A DNA stretch of 11,666 nt. Origin: Terana coerulea (taxonomy: Eukaryota > Basidiomycota > Agaricomycetes > Polyporales > Phanerochaetaceae). How positions within the stretch are numbered: position 1 is the first letter of the stretch; each line of letters starts with the position of its first letter. The notes below the pieces were generated by a model that saw only the letters and a program-made list of their open reading frames with translations, made no database searches and was not told the origin of the DNA. Positions 7,676 to 11,666 of the stretch are shown one piece after another. A program made the position numbers and the translations under genes. The stretch covers positions 1-11,666 of the forward strand of contig JAKOGH010000256.1 in assembly GCA_024811115.1 (NCBI GenBank). Direction: 5' to 3'.

Positions 7676-8883
7676 ATGTCCACTTCCACTCACTCTCATG
7701 CAGACGGAAAGTGCCCAGTAACGGGTGCTTCGGGTGCCAATCCACATACCTTCTGTCCTGCACAACCTGGCGACAGTCGCGCACCGTGTCCAGCTATGAA
7801 CTCCATGGCCAACCACGGCTATCTACCGCGGGACGGCCAGGCCATCAACGCAAAAATCATCGTTGACGCACTCATGCAGTGCTTCCGCCTTTCAAAGCCG
7901 CTCGCGTGGCTCCTCACGCACGGTGCCCTGACGCTGCTCGACCAAGGCAGCGGCGACTTCTGTCTCGCCGACCTCGCGAGGCACAACAAAGTAGAGCATA
8001 ACGCTTCACTTTACCATCCTAACGCCGGTCCTCGTGAGGAGTACGCTCCGATCCACGGAGACGAGGAGCTGTTGAGGCTGGTCTTCGAGGACTCGGCCGA
8101 CGGTGTCGTCATGACTCCGGAGGACGTCGCCAAGGTTCGCGTGCGCCGCGAAGCTCCCACTCCCCTCGACCTTGTCCACGCCGAGCTCGCCCGTGGTGAG
8201 ATGGCGATCGTCCTCAACATGTTCAACAACCCCGATCCCGAGCTGCACGAGAAGGGTGTCCCCTTCCTTCACCGCTCCATGCTTTCGAGATTCTTCAGGA
8301 GTCTCATTGACTGAAGGATACGCCGGAAGACCGGCAGCTGGACGGTGTTCCCATCGAGCGCATGCGTTACTGGTTTCAGCACGAACGCTTACCTCCAGGC
8401 TGGACTCCATACCACATCACCACCCTTCGCGAGACTATCACTACCATCAACCGCCTTCGGAGCCACATGCGTAAGCTGGCGAAGACGCAGAAGGAGGAAT
8501 CGGCCGCTCAGAGGATAGCTCCACCGGCGGCGGCGGATCCTGCGCCAGCAAAGGTTGAGGTCGAGGTCTCAGAGGCCAGGTCGTCTCATCAGGCGCCCGA
8601 GGAGTCCGTGAGCGGTGATGGCGAGCACAACGACCTTAATACCCTCTCAGTCCCGCCACTCCTCCATTCGCATTCGAAGGATAGCAGCGCCAGCTCAGCC
8701 ACAAGCAGCGCTTTCACCGACGTGCTCCACACTCCCGAGGCGTCGGAATTCGTCATTCCTCCCATAGTCTCCGACACAAAAGGTCTTGTTGTTGCTGGGC
8801 TTAACCCGCACAGTACGACCGACGAGAAGCTGATCGTTGATGTGGTGGGTGGGATTCCTCCAGTGGTGATTACATCGTCGTAG
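7676..8883 (+). CDS. heme-thiolate peroxidase (chloroperoxidase/unspecific peroxygenase family), apparent frameshift and in-frame TGA
   Basis: The product is a heme enzyme using H2O2 for oxidation, peroxygenation or halogenation of organic substrates. The family signature PCPAMNSMANHGYLPRDG starts at residue 37. Cys38 is the expected axial heme thiolate. The second signature is KVEHNASL (105-112), with Glu107, His108 and Ser111 spaced as the cation/heme-side residues of chloroperoxidase, but Asn in place of the usual Asp109. There is no signal peptide, so an intracellular enzyme is likely. The N-terminal frame runs to TGA 8312-8314. The conserved C-terminal part continues in another frame: HAFEILQES, LKDTPEDRQLDGVPIERMRY, then WFQHERLPPGWTPYH. 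Joining them needs one added base in the C4 run 8260-8263 and passage through TGA 8308-8310. An intron of 8258-8316 (59 bp) would also keep frame, but its splice sites are poor. Residues after about 265 form a 140-residue Ser/Pro/Ala/Glu-rich tail to TAG 8881-8883, absent from typical 250-300-residue members. The start has A at -3 and no introns are evident. Confidence 0.85.
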
Positions 8884-9300
8884 GGGGGCATTATACTGCC
8901 ACAGCTACTTTTACCTTCGCCATTACAGTATTTGCCCATTCTGTCTCCTATTTATTCATCCTTGGCTTGGTCTTTCCGCGCGGCGTATGTCCTATGATAG
9001 TATCGCTTCTAAAGTCTCGTGTAGCAATAGTGAATATTTCGAATCACACGCGCACTGATTTTCCCATGTTCTCAATACACCGGTACGGCACAGCGAGTTA
9101 AGACGAAGCTTCCACGTATTCACTCTACGATGAAGTTTAAGCACATGCGCTGGTCAGCTGGCCTTCCTGGGAATGTGACGCCACAAAGGGTCCGGACATC
9201 CGTTTTCGGATGAGTCGTCTTCTGGTTCTCACGGGCGCTCACAGACCTGTTCTTCCCCATGAAACTCTGACGTGCACTGCGAGGCCGCCGTCGAGCCACC
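8884..9300. other. intergenic stretch between peroxidase and GH92 genes
   Basis: It holds the peroxidase 3' UTR and the GH92 promoter. No gene, clear TATA box or repeat stands out. The antisense open frame running from 9569 down to 9120 overlaps GH92 exons 1-2 and looks like a shadow frame. Confidence 0.45.
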
Positions 9301-11666
9301 ATGTCTAGGATGCGACTCTCATACTTGACACTGCTCGTGGCGACTTTCGGAGCATTTGGCGGTGCGGCCGCTCGCGGAACTGCGCCAGCGGCGTTCAAAC
9401 AGCCTCCAAGCGACGCTGTCGACGCTGTCGATCCGTACGTTGTCCTTGCAGATAGGAGAGGCTCCGCACACATCTGATTCATAATACAGCTTGATAGGGA
9501 ATGGAGGAGACTCACCAAATGGCTCGGGCGGTATGATACCGTCAACTGCGCCGCCGTTTGCCATGACACGCTGGGTGGCGCAGACGCGCCAAAACTACGT
9601 CTCGGTGACGCCGTACAACTACACGGATTCTACTATACATGGCTTTCAGGGGACTCATCAGCCTGCCATCTGGATGGGCGAAAGCGGCCAGGCCATCATC
9701 TCTCCTGGGGCCGGCAATGTGCAGCCCATTTTTGAACACCGAGGGATGCCATTTTCCCACGAGGATGAGGTTATCACACCCAGCTACTACAGCGTACGCA
9801 TGAACGCTACCGGAGGAGGTCATATATTTGCGGAGCAGAGTGCAAGTGAGTGTATTCTATGTTTTCGTCTCTACGTATATTGAATGCTGAGTCGTCTTGG
9901 AGCTTCGCGGGTCGGTCACCTTCGGTTCACGTTCACCGATACGGAGCGCCCGTACGTTCTCGTTGAGGCGTCTAGAGCAACCGTGAAGGGATCTACCGGT
10001 ACTACGAAAGTGAGGTTCATGGGAGCAGTGACGGTTGACGCAGCTCATCGCGAGCTTACCGGTTACAACAAAGAGCGACAGGACTACATCATCGGTCCAA
10101 ATCCTGCCGAGAATTTTGCGGGGTATTTTTGCATACGCTTTTCTGAGCCTTTCGCAGAGTGGGGCACTGCCAATAATGGAGATGGAAGACTGAACGTCGG
10201 GAAAAGAACCGCAGGCCGGAGAAAGGAGTTGTCTGGGTTTGTGCAGTTTGCGGAAGGGGTCAAGCAAGTAGACGTGAGGGTTGGGGTCTCATTCATATCG
10301 ATAGAGCAAGCAAGAAGAAACTTGGATGCTGAGATCCCCGATGGAACTTCGCTGGAGGAGACAGCTAAGAACACCAGGGCTGCATGGGCCGAGAAGCTCG
10401 ACAGAATCCAGCTCGAAGGGGCCGATGATGCACAGAAAACGGTGTTCTACACGGCTGCGTTTCACGCACTACAGGTAAATACTCGTTGTTGGAGAGCATT
10501 CGGCGTGGCTGAATAACTTTCTCAGTACCCTTACGAACAAAGCGAGGAAGGAGAATACTACTCGGGGTACGACGGCACCGTACACGAGGGCGAGTCTTAC
10601 ACAGGATATTCTATTTGGGTACGCTCTCGACTGCATTAGTCTAACCGGACGGAAGCTTATTGCTGTCTATATACCATATCGGTTTGGCTTACTAGGATAC
10701 GTTCCGAGCCGCTTGGGCATGGCAGATTCTCCTCGCTCCAGAGAGAATTCCCGGAATGGTACAGAGCATGCTACAGGATTATAAAGAGGTGTGCTGTAGC
10801 TTGGCATTGTGGCTTGCGCCTTCTAAATTATAGTAGGGCGGATGGCTGCCCATGTGGAAGAATATTGTCGGTCAGTATGTCCTATTTGTGTCTTCAGCTT
10901 CCAGTGCTGATGCTCAAATACAGAGACAAATATCATGGCACGACTCTTCCCCTCGTTATCTTGCCCTGAGAATCATACTAAATTCACGACAGGTTGGCAC
11001 GCACGCTGACTCGTTGATTGCTGAAGCCGTCTTGAAGGGCTTCACTGGTTTCGACGTCGATCTGGCCTATGAGGCGGTGCGCAAAGATGCCACAGTCCCA
11101 CCTGACCATGACCAGGCTATATCGTATGTAACCCTGTATGCCCTGTATGGCGAATAGTCAACTCATGTGGTGCCTACAGGTATTATGACCGGGAACAGGT
11201 ACGTTGACATCTAGCTCACAGTTGGGAGTAGGATTCATCAATAGACAACAGGGTGTCGGTTACGAGGTTCGTGCGGGATTGTCTTCAGTATACGATACGA
11301 AAGGATGGGTGGCTTCCGACATCCATTCGGAAGCGGGCTCGCGTACCCTGGACTACTCATGTGCGTTCTGGTGGCTCTCAAACGAGGTAGCCAATACTCA
11401 CAGGTGTCAATGCCTTTCAGATGACGATTATGCCGTTTCGGTTCTGGCCTCTTTACTGAACAAGACTGAGGATGCCTCATTTTTCCGTCAACGGGCTCTG
11501 GCTTCGCCGTTCACTATCTTCAACAATGAGACCGGCTTCATGGAAGCGCGCAACGCCAATGGTGACTGGGCTGGGCAGGATGCCGGGTGGACAGAAGGGG
11601 ACATGTGGGCATACACATTTGACGTTGTCCATGATGTGGATGCCTTGATAGCGCCGTGGCGGAGAG
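9301..11666 (+). CDS. secreted GH92 alpha-mannosidase (partial, runs off the right edge)
   Basis: Glycoside hydrolase family 92 enzymes are Ca2+-dependent exo-alpha-mannosidases (often alpha-1,2) that trim N-glycans or mannans; a secreted fungal form would act outside the cell or in the secretory path. Exons are 9301-9434, 9490-9845, 9903-10474, 10526-10618, 10696-10788, 10837-10870, 10924-10937, 10993-11123, 11180-11198, 11252-11360 and 11421 to the edge. They give 600 continuous codons with no frame lesion. The start ATG follows CCACC. Residues 1 to about 25 are a signal peptide (RLSYLTLLVATFGAFGGAAA). The mature part opens VDPLIGNGGDSPNGSGGMIP, the family N-terminal signature. Then come ATSRVGHLRFTF, YSGYDGTVHEGESYTGYSIW/DTFRAAWAW, GGWLPMWKNIVETNIMVG (Glu428), GTHADSLIAEA, TLDYSYDDYAV (Asp520/521) and TEGDMWAYTFDVVHDV. 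Glu428 and the Asp pair sit where I recall the catalytic acids of GH92 lying; alignment should confirm. About 150-200 C-terminal residues are missing, judged from family length. Confidence 0.93.
10924..10937 (+). other. 14-nt microexon of the GH92 gene carrying the ETN motif
   Basis: This exon supplies AG ACA AAT ATC ATG. The Glu428 codon is split (G|AG) across the upstream intron 10871-10923. A GT-AG intron lies on the left and the GC-AG intron on the right. Skipping it would remove the conserved Glu-Thr-Asn and shift the frame. Confidence 0.78.
10938..10992 (+). other. GC-AG intron of the GH92 gene
   Basis: The boundary ATG|GCACGA ... CACGACAG|GTTGGC is forced by the protein, which must read ETNIM then VGTHADS. 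The donor is GC, not GT. The intron is 55 bp and has TACTAAA, a near-perfect branch site, 12-18 nt before the acceptor. A GT donor at this position would be GTACGA, like other donors in this gene. Confidence 0.8.
11180..11198 (+). other. 19-nt microexon of the GH92 gene
   Basis: It encodes (S)YYDREQ between introns 11124-11179 (GTATGT...CTACAG) and 11199-11251 (GTACGT...AACAG). It links DHDQAIS to GVGYEVRAGL in frame, matching the family pattern before the EVRAG segment. Confidence 0.75.

Noticed and set aside
8258..8316. 59-bp intron in the peroxidase gene as the firm gene model
   Set aside because: It keeps frame and avoids the TGA, but the donor (GTCCCC) and acceptor (CTGAAG) are poor, and the removed segment reads HAFEILQES, which resembles coding sequence. 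Kept only as an alternative.
9412..9429. Tandem 9-bp repeat GACGCTGTC x2
   Set aside because: A short in-frame duplication (DAVDAV) just before the conserved GH92 start; too small to be more than local slippage.
9120..9569. 149-codon antisense open frame
   Set aside because: It overlaps the GH92 signal peptide and N-terminal signature exons and shows no domain pattern of its own.
1..11666. tRNA, rRNA, CRISPR, transposon ends or operon structure
   Set aside because: I looked on both strands and saw no B-box-like tRNA signature with a fold, no regularly spaced repeats, no transposase-like protein and no terminal inverted repeats. Genes are spaced and intron-rich as in fungi.

Overview
The window looks like nuclear DNA of a filamentous fungus, most likely an Agaricomycete-type basidiomycete. 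The genes are cut by many short introns (mostly 46-64 bp, GT-AG, often with CTGAC- or CTAAx-like branch sites). Start codons sit in purine(-3) contexts after pyrimidine-rich leaders. The gene content (GH92 mannosidase, heme-thiolate peroxidase, stand-alone MetE-like enzyme) also fits. No operon, phage, IS, CRISPR, rRNA or tRNA signal was found.

Layout from left to right. (A) 1-1222 +, the 3' part of an unrecognised multi-exon gene that enters from the left edge. (B) 1913-3444 +, a seven-exon stand-alone MetE/UROD-like methyltransferase homologue. (C) 4213-5253 +, a three-exon HAD-superfamily phosphatase of the HDHD2/LHPP type. (D) 5407-6297 -, an uninterrupted 296-residue unknown protein ending in a GHEVGWRH tail, convergent with C. 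(E) 7676-8883 +, an intracellular-type heme-thiolate peroxidase (chloroperoxidase/peroxygenase family) with a long low-complexity C-terminal tail. (F) 9301 to beyond the right edge +, a secreted GH92 alpha-mannosidase with at least 11 exons. The intergenic stretches are 1223-1912, 3445-4212, 6298-7675 and 8884-9300.

The genes appear functionally independent: C1/methionine-type metabolism, phosphatase, peroxidase and secreted glycosidase. I do not see a biosynthetic cluster or a defence system. The most striking feature is a set of reading-frame lesions. Genes A, B (twice), C and E each need a one-base correction to keep a recognisable or coherent protein, and E also carries an in-frame TGA. 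Four of these five indels lie in or beside short homopolymers, whereas D and F read cleanly. This suggests either indel errors in the assembly or partial decay of these copies, and read-level or cDNA data would decide. F contains a GC-AG intron beside a 14-nt microexon that carries a conserved Glu-Thr-Asn motif.
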